The notes: generated by a model from the sequence alone, not told the origin. Shown: positions 1-5,754, numbered from the stretch's first letter. The stretch: DNA of 8,428 bases from Candidatus Thorarchaeota archaeon (GCA_016840965.1 JAEORI010000280.1:1-8428); one strand, 5' to 3'. Numbers and translations: made by a program.

Positions 1-75
1 TAGGGCGGGGGTGTAAGCACCGAGCTCCGGCGAGGTGTTCAGCTCACCGCTACTAATGTCCGAGGCGTGCAGATC
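1..75 (+). rRNA. 23S rRNA, 3' end (partial)
   Basis: This is the terminal part of large-subunit rRNA. The order of elements (TAGG-C-GGG, GTGTAAGC, a GC-rich hairpin, GTTCAGC, then TACTAATG at 51-58 and a GAGGC tail) matches the end of 23S rRNA as known from E. coli (TAGGCCGGG, GTGTAAGCGC, GTTGAGCTAACCGGTACTAATG, GTGAGGC). Bases 10-46 pair as expected for the last helices (GGTG near 10 with CACC near 45; CACCG with GAGGTG closing the inner arm). The gene enters from outside the window, so only about 75 of roughly 2,900-3,000 bases are present. The 3' end is an estimate, placed by the distance from TACTAATG to the end in E. coli. No 5S gene follows. Confidence 0.93.
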
Positions 76-80
76 AAAAG

Positions 81-112
81 TGTGCTTCGCACAGTACCTA
101 GAGTTGTCTAGG
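81..112 (+). other. 23S rRNA 3' trailer with two small hairpins
   Basis: Two short stem-loops follow the mature rRNA. TGTGC (81-85) pairs with GCACA (89-93) around a TTC loop, and CCTAG (97-101) pairs with CTAGG (108-112) around a 6-base loop. They lie where the 3' strand of the archaeal 23S processing stem would be, but the matching 5' strand is outside the window, so a bulge-helix-bulge cannot be tested. They may instead be part of the rRNA terminator, since a T-rich tract follows at 152-161. Confidence 0.4.
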
Positions 113-134
113 AGTGTAGTAACGAAAAGAGTAT

Positions 135-151
135 CTCCATCCTTTGATGTC
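135..151 (+). repeat. 17-base promoter-upstream element, copy 1
   Basis: CTCCATCCTTTGATGTC lies directly before the TATA-like box at 152-163. It matches 781-797 (CTCCATCCTTCGTTGTC) at 15 of 17 positions, and that copy also sits just before a T-rich TATA-like stretch. This may be a shared upstream control element for the two membrane-protein genes. A similar 18/20 match to copy 2 lies inside coding sequence at 564-583, which weakens the case. Confidence 0.3.
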
Positions 152-163
152 TTTTATTTATAA
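152..163 (+). promoter_or_regulatory. TATA-like box for the orphan membrane protein gene
   Basis: TTTTATTTATAA is the clearest archaeal-type TATA box before the first gene. Transcription would start about 25-27 bases downstream, near 185-190, leaving a leader of roughly 60 bases to the ATG at 249. The T tract could equally help terminate the preceding rRNA transcript. Confidence 0.5.
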
Positions 164-248
164 CCTTAAGAAGTGGTTTTCATTCAGTATACCTTGATGG
201 TAGATTTGATTAGGACAATTGCATTATTTTTGGTACGTGGGGACTGGG

Positions 249-731
249 ATGAGATTCTCGTTTGCAGTGATTCTAGCATTGCTAACAATTGCATTAGCAT
301 TACTGCTACCGATGGGTACGATATTGGAGATAGTAGCCTACTTTGGCCATAGTGGTGTTTATTTCTCGGGTTTTATTGACCTGTCAATTTTTGGATTGAA
401 TTCCATATTTCGCTCGTTTCCTGGAATCGAATTTGTTTTCATATTGTGGATATTCGTTGCATCACTTCAAGCATTGAACTTGTTGACACTCTCTCGTGAA
501 AAGATCTCTCCAATAGCAGCATGGTTGGTCTTTCTGTCAACACTCATCGCCCAACTATACATACCATCCTTGGTTCTCGATTTAGCCAGTCCAGAACCTT
601 TGGTGGTAAGCCAAGTTTGTGAACCAAATGTTGTCTGTTCAATTCCTGCAGGTCTTGGTCTAGCCATAATCAGTTTTGGATACTTGTTCAAGGATAGTAA
701 TGACCGGTGGACAAGAATAGGTTATGGTTGA
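249..731 (+). CDS. Orphan four-helix membrane protein
   Basis: I do not recognise a family. From the ATG at 249 the product is 160 residues with four hydrophobic segments, at about 3-22, 60-80, 88-108 and 130-147. With the N terminus inside, the two longer loops (about 23-59 and 109-129) and a Cys pair (C124 and C130, six residues apart at the start of helix 4) would face outside, where a disulfide could form; the short charged tail (KDSNDRW) would be cytoplasmic. The reading frame extends 10 codons further up to a TTG at 219, but ATG 249 gives a normal short N terminus leading straight into the first helix. No strong ribosome-binding site decides between them; a GGGG lies 7-10 bases before the ATG. 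The gene stands alone between the rRNA and the UbiA-like gene, with its own TATA-like box. It could be an integral membrane subunit or a lineage-specific orphan; no function is assigned. Confidence 0.75.
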   Translation: MRFSFAVILALLTIALALLLPMGTILEIVAYFGHSGVYFSGFIDLSIFGLNSIFRSFPGIEFVFILWIFVASLQALNLLTLSREKISPIAAWLVFLSTLIAQLYIPSLVLDLASPEPLVVSQVCEPNVVCSIPAGLGLAIISFGYLFKDSNDRWTRIGYG

Positions 732-780
732 TACAGGTCCAATATGTTCTAAGTATCGAGGATTGTTGAAAAGTCATGAC

Positions 781-797
781 CTCCATCCTTCGTTGTC
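781..797 (+). repeat. 17-base promoter-upstream element, copy 2
   Basis: CTCCATCCTTCGTTGTC is the second copy of the element at 135-151 (15 of 17 identical). It sits about 90 bases before the UbiA-like gene and directly before the T-rich stretch ATTTTTATTG (799-808), which would be the TATA-like box of a transcript starting near 830. Confidence 0.3.
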
Positions 798-798
798 G

Positions 799-808
799 AT
801 TTTTATTG
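799..808 (+). promoter_or_regulatory. Possible TATA-like box for the UbiA-like gene
   Basis: ATTTTTATTG is a weak TATA-like sequence placed after the repeat element as in the upstream gene, and would give a leader of about 50 bases. A second AT-rich candidate (TTACTAATTG, 849-858) lies about 30 bases before the ATG and would instead give a leaderless transcript. The sequence alone does not separate the two. Confidence 0.3.
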
Positions 809-885
809 CAGACAAACAACAGGCATAGATTTTTTCGTCAATCTGGTTATTACTAATTGAATAAACCAAGACCGAGAATACAGTA

Positions 886-1722
886 ATGTTTCGGAAGGTT
901 CTGTTGTTCCGGAACTTAACGGACAACATACCAAAGAATATTGGTCTTTACTCAGTAGGTGTCATGCTTCTTTTTTTGTTTCGTATACCAATTTATTCAT
1001 ATCAAATCTTGTTAGGTTTGGTTGCGTTCATTGTATCTTATTCTTCGATTTATGTGCTAAATGACCTCTATGATACTGAATATGACAAATCAGACATAGA
1101 GAAAGTTCTGAGAAAACCTTTGGCTAAGGGAGTTGTTAAAAGAAGCGAAGCATTGAGGATTTTCATCTCATTTTTGATACCGGGTATTTTACTCTCTGTT
1201 CTTCTCAACTTGTTCTTCCTGTGTGTTGTTTGTTTATTGATTCTAACTAATTTGATTTACTCAATTCCATTCACACGGAATAGGAAACAGAATCTAGAAG
1301 ATACAGGTATGGTAAGCTTGAAACAATCGATTTTTGGATATCCCCTCGTTTTCCTTATGCAACTACAGAAGATTTTCCTTCCATGGACAACCAGTGTAGA
1401 AGTAATGCAATTTCCTGTTCTTTTTGCTGTCGGATTTTCACTCATCTACATGATAATCTTTAGAGGTTACAAAAAAGGCTGGACAATCGGAGAATCTATC
1501 AAATATACTCCATTTCCTTTTGTCATCGGGATAATTGTTTTCATTTTATCAATTAGTGTATACCCTATACCAATAGCACAAGCATCAATACTACTCTATA
1601 TTCTTGCAGGTATCTTTTTTTTTAGGAATTCATACCTGACCGATAGAAGAGTCCTATTACAGAGTCCAATCTATATACTTCTAGGAATAATCATCCTGTT
1701 CTACGTGATATCAAATCTATAG
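886..1722 (+). CDS. UbiA-family prenyltransferase-like membrane protein
   Basis: Members of this family are integral membrane enzymes that join a polyprenyl diphosphate to an acceptor, such as a quinone precursor, geranylgeranylglyceryl phosphate, haem or chlorophyll precursors. The 278-residue product has about eight hydrophobic segments and the usual family length. The first diagnostic motif NDxxDxxxD is intact (N59, D60, D63, D67), followed by RKPLAKGVV (76-84) and YSIPFTRNRK (125-134), both placed as in UbiA proteins. The second Asp motif (DxxxD), expected in the loop around residues 185-205, is not visible: that loop reads FRGYKKGWTIGES. The N-terminal RP-type motif of typical members is also blurred. 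The ATG has no ribosome-binding site, so the mRNA may be leaderless. The substrate is not assignable: a MenA-like or archaeal-lipid (DGGGP synthase-like) role is possible, but the missing motif argues for a divergent or altered activity. A UbiE/MenG-type methyltransferase lies 4 kb downstream. Confidence 0.85.
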   Translation: MFRKVLLFRNLTDNIPKNIGLYSVGVMLLFLFRIPIYSYQILLGLVAFIVSYSSIYVLNDLYDTEYDKSDIEKVLRKPLAKGVVKRSEALRIFISFLIPGILLSVLLNLFFLCVVCLLILTNLIYSIPFTRNRKQNLEDTGMVSLKQSIFGYPLVFLMQLQKIFLPWTTSVEVMQFPVLFAVGFSLIYMIIFRGYKKGWTIGESIKYTPFPFVIGIIVFILSISVYPIPIAQASILLYILAGIFFFRNSYLTDRRVLLQSPIYILLGIIILFYVISNL

Positions 1723-1772
1723 GGGTATTGACTATTCCGAAATAAGGCAGCTCACGTTCATCCAGCTCAATG

Positions 1773-1780
1773 TTTATTAA
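1773..1780 (+). promoter_or_regulatory. TATA box for the 97-residue membrane protein gene
   Basis: TTTATTAA is centred about 33 bases before the ATG at 1810, so the transcript would start within about 10 bases of the start codon. No ribosome-binding site precedes the ATG, consistent with a leaderless or nearly leaderless mRNA. A second AT-rich stretch (TTTATTTAAG, 1790-1799) is too close to the ATG to serve. Confidence 0.5.
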
Positions 1781-1809
1781 AATTCGAGATTTATTTAAGC
1801 TGTGGGCAT

Positions 1810-2103
1810 ATGACAAGTGATGAAAAAATCAAGAAAATTTTGATGAGGCGGCGGATCGGCAAAGCTGGACTAGTCTTAGGACTACTGACCATTGTTATTG
1901 TAATTGTCTTAGGACTGCTTACATCATGGGTTTCTGCACAAAATGGCTCAATAGAACTGTTACGTGCCTATGAGATTATCGCAGTTCCAGCTTTAATTAT
2001 TGGCATCATACTCTTGTTAGGTGGGTTGGTGGCTATTTTGTTACCTGAAGGCTTATCCAAAGATGGTCTCTGGAGTATGCAAACGGGACCATATTTAAGA
2101 TGA
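1810..2103 (+). CDS. Small two-helix membrane protein, function unknown
   Basis: I do not recognise this 97-residue protein. It has a charged cytoplasmic N terminus (residues 1-18, with several Lys and Arg including MRRR at 12-15), a hydrophobic helix at about 19-38, a short outside loop (39-54) and a second helix at about 55-78, then a polar tail of about 20 residues. By the positive-inside rule both ends face the cytoplasm, forming a helical hairpin. There are no cysteines and no evident catalytic motif. It is preceded by a good TATA box and no ribosome-binding site, so it is probably transcribed alone as a leaderless mRNA. Such proteins are often small accessory or lineage-specific membrane proteins. 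The clean hydrophobic and charge pattern and the promoter make a real gene likely. Confidence 0.7.
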   Translation: MTSDEKIKKILMRRRIGKAGLVLGLLTIVIVIVLGLLTSWVSAQNGSIELLRAYEIIAVPALIIGIILLLGGLVAILLPEGLSKDGLWSMQTGPYLR

Positions 2104-2173
2104 TTTCAACATACTTTCTACAGTCTTGATATTTACATAAGGTAGGCAATGTATTTTGATGCTTGCTTCTTAA

Positions 2174-2189
2174 TTTGATTGATATCAAA
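2174..2189. promoter_or_regulatory. Inverted repeat upstream of the Lrp-like regulator
   Basis: TTTGAT-TGAT-ATCAAA is a perfect 6-base inverted repeat with a 4-base spacer. It lies about 25 bases upstream of the likely TATA box (2212-2219) of the regulator gene. Lrp/AsnC proteins bind short AT-rich palindromes and commonly control their own genes, so this is a candidate autoregulatory site. A 12-base match can occur by chance in AT-rich DNA. Confidence 0.3.
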
Positions 2190-2211
2190 CCAAAGATCGG
2201 ATTCGTTATTC

Positions 2212-2219
2212 CTAAATAC
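2212..2219 (+). promoter_or_regulatory. Possible TATA box for the Lrp-like regulator gene
   Basis: CTAAATAC gives a predicted transcription start near 2240 and a leader of roughly 20-25 bases, just long enough to include the ribosome-binding site at 2254-2259. Confidence 0.35.
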
Positions 2220-2253
2220 CACATTTCTGAATAGGTCTTTGTCCTTGTATATA

Positions 2254-2259
2254 GGTGAT
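2254..2259 (+). promoter_or_regulatory. Ribosome-binding site deciding the regulator start
   Basis: (A)GGTGAT matches the complement of the 16S rRNA 3' end and lies 4 bases before ATG 2264. An in-frame GTG at 2255 lies inside this site and would otherwise be read as the start, so ATG 2264 is preferred. Confidence 0.65.
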
Positions 2260-2263
2260 TTCA

Positions 2264-3166
2264 ATGGACTCGGTTGATATTGGTATTCTAAGAGCTCTCG
2301 GTGAAAACTGTAGGACCTCATACCAAGAGATGAGCCGAAATCTAGGAATGACTGCAAATGCTGTGAAGAAACGAGTGAACAAGCTTGTTGATTCAGGCAC
2401 TATTCATAGCTTTGTAGTATACCTGAGTCCAGCTATGGCCGACATAGAGGTCTATCTAGCAATCATTAACACAAGTGGGATTAAAATCGAAGAGAAAGTT
2501 CTTGAAACGGTTATTGAAGATTCAAGTGTGTTTTCAGCAGGTCGTTTATCTGATGGAACTTGTATAGTTTTTACAGAATTTGAAGGCGCAGAGAACGAAC
2601 AAAAATTCGAGCAGTCTCTTCGAGAAATTGATGGTATAACCAAAGTTGAGATTCACAAACTCCGGTCCCCTCGAGGAAAGAGAGTAGAATTCAAGCCTTT
2701 GCAGATTCGAGTTTTAAGATGCTTAGTTGAAGATCCCAGAATGTCCGTTGCAGAAGTTGCGACCAAAACGGGACTTACTGCAAGGAGGATCCGGCATATT
2801 ATAAAACAACTTCTTGAAGATGGCGGTCTTAATTTTGTTGCAAGACTGAACTTGAATGCTGGACCCGGGGTTATCTATTACGCACAGATTGACTGGAACG
2901 AGGACAAAGCAACACATGCCGAAGTGGAGTATTGGCTTGAACGAGAGTTCGCAGGAAGATACTTTGACTCACATGTATCAGCATCCGCTCCAATGATGCT
3001 TAGTCTGTTTGTAATTAATCACTTGCGTGACGCCGAACCACTATCCAAGAAAATTAGCCAAGGACCAATGATCGAGTCTGTTAAGACGATCTTTCCATTT
3101 CCAACAAAGAAGAATATCCGATTACAAAGAGTCAAGCTTGAGGAATTGCTGAAGACATCTGGTTGA
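2264..3166 (+). CDS. Tandem Lrp/AsnC-type transcription regulator
   Basis: This 300-residue DNA-binding protein appears to be two Lrp/AsnC-like units in a row. Unit 1 has a winged helix-turn-helix at about residues 2-47 (DxxDIxILRALxEN, then SYQEMSRNLGMT and VKKRVNKLVDSGTI), which is the classic AsnC signature, followed by an alpha/beta region at about 50-135 that resembles the RAM effector-binding fold (GRLSDGTC and IDGITKVEI are typical positions). Unit 2 has a second helix-turn-helix at about 143-187 (LQIRVLRCLVEDPRMS, EVATKTGLTARRI) and a second, more divergent C-terminal domain to about 290. Ordinary Lrp proteins are 140-170 residues and dimerise; a fused pair would carry both half-sites' readers in one chain. 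The GGTGAT ribosome-binding site supports ATG 2264 rather than GTG 2255. The ligand and targets are unknown. The inverted repeat at 2174-2189 may be its own operator. Confidence 0.85.
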   Translation: MDSVDIGILRALGENCRTSYQEMSRNLGMTANAVKKRVNKLVDSGTIHSFVVYLSPAMADIEVYLAIINTSGIKIEEKVLETVIEDSSVFSAGRLSDGTCIVFTEFEGAENEQKFEQSLREIDGITKVEIHKLRSPRGKRVEFKPLQIRVLRCLVEDPRMSVAEVATKTGLTARRIRHIIKQLLEDGGLNFVARLNLNAGPGVIYYAQIDWNEDKATHAEVEYWLEREFAGRYFDSHVSASAPMMLSLFVINHLRDAEPLSKKISQGPMIESVKTIFPFPTKKNIRLQRVKLEELLKTSG

Positions 3167-3241
3167 TAAATCGAAAAATTGCTGTTTCCGAACTGCGTGG
3201 TGCGGCATGCTCAATTCCACATGAATTACCTATCTATTCAT

Positions 3242-3246
3242 GGTGA
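3242..3246 (+). promoter_or_regulatory. Ribosome-binding site deciding the CPBP protease start
   Basis: GGTGA lies 5 bases before ATG 3252. The alternative ATG at 3240 overlaps this site and has no ribosome-binding site of its own upstream, so ATG 3252 is favoured. Confidence 0.55.
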
Positions 3247-3251
3247 ATTTA

Positions 3252-4178
3252 ATGAAAAACTTAGTGACGTATAAAGAACCGGGAATGGAAACGATTAATG
3301 AGCCACTGTCTGGATTATCTCGAAGACAGATTTTGTTTGTAATATCTCTTCCTTTACTATTCTTAGTGGCTGGATTACTATCAATAATACTTCCAATCTT
3401 ACTTGGACCCCTTGTGTCAACAAACCCTCTCTTTTCAACTATAATTGGGTTTGTAGTTGGAGTCCTAGTGTTCATCGTGGTGATACCATTTTTCCTAAAG
3501 ATGCCTAAAGGAAAGACAACACTTCGTCGTTATCTGAGTGATATTGGTGTCGATCGTATCCGTCCCCTTTCCAGAACTTTACTCATCTATTTTCCTTGCT
3601 TGCTCAGCATTGTAATTTGTCAGGTTTTGGCATCTTTAGTCTATAATCATTTCATCCTCGGTTGGGACTTGAGTGTCTTCTCAGATAGGCTATTCGATGT
3701 ATCAAGGATTGGAACCACTATTGGTTGGAGTCCCATTACTGCTATTGGGAGTGTGTTTGAAGAAATTGTTCTTCGGGGTGTGGTCCTCACGATGCTTTTG
3801 CAGGTTTATTCTGAACGGAAAGCCATTGCTGTATCGGCAGGAGCTTTCGGATATGTTCACATTCTAAACCTACTAAATGGAATTACCTACAACAATTTTC
3901 TCTTTGTTGCCGGTCAAATAACATGGGCAACCATCATAGGTGTCCTCTATGGCTATATGTTCCTAAAGACAGGCAACCTATACGCGAACATGCTCCTTCA
4001 CTGGACTGCAAATGGTCTGAGTAATTGTTTCATGTTTCTTCCAGCAGTTACCCCTGAAATGCATGTTATTCTCAATATCCTCTTAAACATCGGGCTGATG
4101 TCAACCATACTGTCAATTGGATGGGTTGCCCTGGTCAATAGATATTGGCCTCTCAAATCATCAATAATCGATTCATGA
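3252..4178 (+). CDS. CPBP-family (CAAX-type) intramembrane metalloprotease
   Basis: This family of membrane proteases (Rce1/Abi type) cuts substrates within or next to the membrane. In bacteria and archaea its members are linked to bacteriocin immunity, peptide maturation or membrane protein processing, and most have no known substrate. From ATG 3252 the product is 308 residues with about eight hydrophobic segments. All three conserved motifs are present and in order: EExxxR (E170, E171, R175 in FEEIVLRG), FxxxH (F199, H203 in FGYVH) and HxxxN (H250, N254 in LLHWTAN). The active site therefore appears intact. Two extra N-terminal helices (about 27-48 and 61-81) precede the core. The frame can be extended 4 codons to ATG 3240, but GGTGA fits ATG 3252 better. 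It is a single gene between the Lrp-like regulator and the flavin reductase, with no prenylated CaaX substrate or bacteriocin gene nearby. Confidence 0.9.
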   Translation: MKNLVTYKEPGMETINEPLSGLSRRQILFVISLPLLFLVAGLLSIILPILLGPLVSTNPLFSTIIGFVVGVLVFIVVIPFFLKMPKGKTTLRRYLSDIGVDRIRPLSRTLLIYFPCLLSIVICQVLASLVYNHFILGWDLSVFSDRLFDVSRIGTTIGWSPITAIGSVFEEIVLRGVVLTMLLQVYSERKAIAVSAGAFGYVHILNLLNGITYNNFLFVAGQITWATIIGVLYGYMFLKTGNLYANMLLHWTANGLSNCFMFLPAVTPEMHVILNILLNIGLMSTILSIGWVALVNRYWPLKSSIIDS

Positions 4179-4242
4179 AACAGGGTGTGTAGAATAAAGC
4201 TATCGTGAGTATTATCCACTTTACTTGATGAGGAGCCTCTAC

Positions 4243-4267
4243 AAATTGCTCACATGAGCAGTTTAAA
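4243..4267 (+). promoter_or_regulatory. Inverted repeat overlapping the TATA box of the flavin reductase gene
   Basis: AAATTGCTCA (4243-4252) and TGAGCAGTTT (4255-4264) form an inverted repeat with 9 of 10 positions paired and a 2-base spacer. Its right arm runs into the TATA-like box TTTAAA (4262-4267), covering the place where TFB would bind. Transcription would start near 4290, about 15 bases before the ATG at 4305. A repressor bound here would block promoter assembly. Confidence 0.5.
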
Positions 4268-4304
4268 GGCCTACTACTTTGAAACCAGCCCGTGTGAAAT
4301 GTAA

Positions 4305-4868
4305 ATGTCTAAGATTGAGATTGATTCTGAAGGCTCTCCGTTTCCAAAACCAATAGTCCTGTTAGGATCAATTGTTGATGGACGACCCAACTTCTTCACA
4401 GTTGCATGGTTTAACCGCATGAGTCGGACACCAAACATTTGGGGTGCATGTGTGGGAAAGGCGAAGTATACTCTCAAAGGAATTCAAGAGAACAAGACAT
4501 TCAGTGTTAATTTTCCAAATGCCAATTTAGTCACAGAAACGGACTATTGTGGGATTCGTTCAGGAAAAGATGTTGACAAGTCAATTTTGTTCGACATCTT
4601 TTATGGTGAACTAGCAACAGCTCCGATGATTAGGGAATGTCCAGTCACCGCAGAATGCACACTTCGAGAACTTGTTGACATATCAACACACTACCTTCTT
4701 CTCGGAGAAGTGAAACATCTGTATTCAGAAGAGAGATACATGACTGATGGCGTTTTAGACCAGAAAAAAATGAACCTCCTTATTTTCACAAAACCCGCGC
4801 TACAATATTGGACACTTGGTGAAGTCGTTGCTGATGCATATTCCATTGGGAAAGATCTAGAAACATAG
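4305..4868 (+). CDS. Flavoredoxin-like flavin reductase domain protein
   Basis: This is a cytoplasmic FMN-binding split-barrel protein of the flavin reductase/flavoredoxin group, which binds FMN and takes part in electron transfer or reduces free flavin. The 187-residue length is typical. Recognisable features in order are the N-terminal KPIVLLGSIVDGRPNFFTVA stretch (15-34), the PNIWGACVG strand (43-51) that contacts flavin, YTLKGIQEN (55-63), FSVNFP (66-71), a YCG-x-RSG-KDxDK segment (81-92), and the C-terminal YWTLGEVVADAYSIGK stretch (168-183) characteristic of flavoredoxins. No partner oxidoreductase or rubredoxin is adjacent, so the electron donor is unknown. The gene has its own promoter with an inverted repeat on the TATA box, which suggests regulated expression. 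It ends 7 bases from the oppositely oriented SnoaL-like gene. Confidence 0.88.
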   Translation: MSKIEIDSEGSPFPKPIVLLGSIVDGRPNFFTVAWFNRMSRTPNIWGACVGKAKYTLKGIQENKTFSVNFPNANLVTETDYCGIRSGKDVDKSILFDIFYGELATAPMIRECPVTAECTLRELVDISTHYLLLGEVKHLYSEERYMTDGVLDQKKMNLLIFTKPALQYWTLGEVVADAYSIGKDLET

Positions 4869-4872
4869 ACTT

Positions 4873-4887
4873 AGATTAGCCTAATCT
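4873..4887. terminator. Palindrome at the convergent gene junction
   Basis: AGATTAG-C-CTAATCT is a perfect 7-base inverted repeat between the flavin reductase and SnoaL-like stop codons; it contains the latter's stop. As RNA it would form at most a 5-base stem and no strong T tract follows, so a role as a bidirectional terminator is only weakly supported. Confidence 0.25.
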
Positions 4888-5319
4888 CTTACTCAACTCC
4901 CACAGTTGTGGTACCAATTCCAAATCTGCGAGAATGTCATAGAAACAGAATGCCCCCCATCTGTCAATGACTTTACCCTTTGAGTTAATGTACAGAATTG
5001 TTGCTCCTTCAAATCCAACCTCTTTGCTAGTTGGCTCAAATCCCCATGCGTTACCATTCTGAGTCCCTTTTCCTTTGTATCTAATCCAGACCTTGTCATC
5101 TTGACCACTAATCTCGACTATCTCATATTTTAAGTCTGGAAAGATCGATCGAAAATACTTGATTTCATGTTTGATCTGAGCTGGGCCCACTGCATCAATA
5201 TGTACCCACTCTGGATCATAATCCTTGTCAACTAACTCATCTGCCAAATCTAAGTCTGGTTTACTCCACATCTCTTCAAACCAGCGTCTACCAATGACTT
5301 CGTTTCTCTCCTTGGACAT
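4876..5319 (-). CDS. SnoaL-like / NTF2-fold protein (ester cyclase type)
   Basis: This 147-residue protein looks like the SnoaL-like polyketide cyclase/ester cyclase group of the NTF2-like superfamily, small cone-shaped alpha+beta proteins that bind or isomerise hydrophobic small molecules. Supporting features are the N-terminal helix NEVIGRRWFEEMWSKPDLDLADELVD (6-31), written here only by position and key residues W13, W18, P21 and D24, the IKYFRSIFPDLKYEIVEI segment (53-70) where FPDL is typical, and the strand pairs DDKVWIRYKGKGTQ (74-87) and FEGATILYINSKGKVIDRW (103-121). The fold is widely used and many members are not enzymes, so the reaction is not known. ATG 5319 lies 24 bases after the VOC gene's stop on the same strand, so the two are probably one transcript. 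Only a weak AGGA lies upstream of the start. Confidence 0.82.
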   Translation of the reverse strand: MSKERNEVIGRRWFEEMWSKPDLDLADELVDKDYDPEWVHIDAVGPAQIKHEIKYFRSIFPDLKYEIVEISGQDDKVWIRYKGKGTQNGNAWGFEPTSKEVGFEGATILYINSKGKVIDRWGAFCFYDILADLELVPQLWELSKRLG

Positions 5320-5343
5320 CAGAATTCAATCCTATATTTTGTT

Positions 5344-5712
5344 TCACTCTTTATTGAACTGAAGCAATTCAAGAACATTTCCGGATGGGTCTCTCATTGC
5401 CATCATAAGACCCGCAACGAAAACCTGAGGTTTATCATGTAGAAATTCTACCCCATTCTCTCTGAGGTTTTTTGATGTCTGTTTGATATTATCAGTTTCA
5501 ATACCAAGTACAACCTGTGAAACCCCTGGGTATTCACTCCTTCCTCTTTTCTCAACTTTCTCCAGAATAACCGGGGGTCCCTGATTTTCCAGACGCACAA
5601 TACAACCGTCAGCGTATCTCTCAGCTTCTCTGAACCCAAGCATGTCACAGTAGAACGCAACTGCCTTGTCCATATCATCAACGTAAATTCCAATCACGCA
5701 AAAGCTAGCCAA
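5344..5712 (-). CDS. VOC-superfamily (glyoxalase/dioxygenase fold) protein
   Basis: The VOC fold is used by glyoxalase I, extradiol dioxygenases, epimerases and drug-binding resistance proteins. The first half shows VIGIYVDDMDKAVAFYxDxLGF (6-27), the standard opening of this fold; the second ends with MRDPSGNVLELLQF (106-119), the standard closing, where E115 occupies the usual last metal-ligand position. The positions that normally carry the first His/Gln and the mid-protein His are hydrophobic (VIGIY and VVLGIE), so a typical metal site is incomplete. The TTG start at 5712 is chosen because GAGGTG lies 6 bases before it and it gives 122 residues, the normal single-domain length; the open frame continues 28 codons further up to 5796 but has no family similarity. 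This is probably the first gene of a two-gene unit with the SnoaL-like gene. Confidence 0.85.
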   Translation of the reverse strand: MASFCVIGIYVDDMDKAVAFYCDMLGFREAERYADGCIVRLENQGPPVILEKVEKRGRSEYPGVSQVVLGIETDNIKQTSKNLRENGVEFLHDKPQVFVAGLMMAMRDPSGNVLELLQFNKE

Positions 5713-5718
5713 TAAAAA

Positions 5719-5724
5719 CACCTC
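5719..5724 (-). promoter_or_regulatory. Ribosome-binding site for the VOC gene (TTG start)
   Basis: On the minus strand GAGGTG precedes TTG 5712 by 6 bases. It is the strongest ribosome-binding site in the window and decides in favour of a TTG start. It contains an in-frame GTG that could be mistaken for the start. Confidence 0.7.
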
Positions 5725-5754
5725 ATGTTCCGTAAAGATACTCAAGATTAAACA

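Noticed and set aside
467..691. Reverse-strand open frame of 74 codons inside the first membrane-protein gene
   Set aside because: It lies wholly within a better-supported plus-strand gene, shows no family features and no ribosome-binding site; the same holds for the other short antisense frames over real genes (for example 1257-1445, 2452-2643, 2723-2917, 3230-3475, 3998-4219, 4274-4477, 6025-6318).
2104..2254. Possible tRNA or small RNA in the gap before the regulator
   Set aside because: No cloverleaf, no T-arm GTTCRANNC consensus and no strong hairpin apart from the short AT-rich inverted repeat.
2264..3166. Fused AhbA/AhbB sirohaem decarboxylase, which also has AsnC-like domains
   Set aside because: The conserved AhbA/B features I would expect after each helix-turn-helix are not visible, and no haem biosynthesis gene is nearby.
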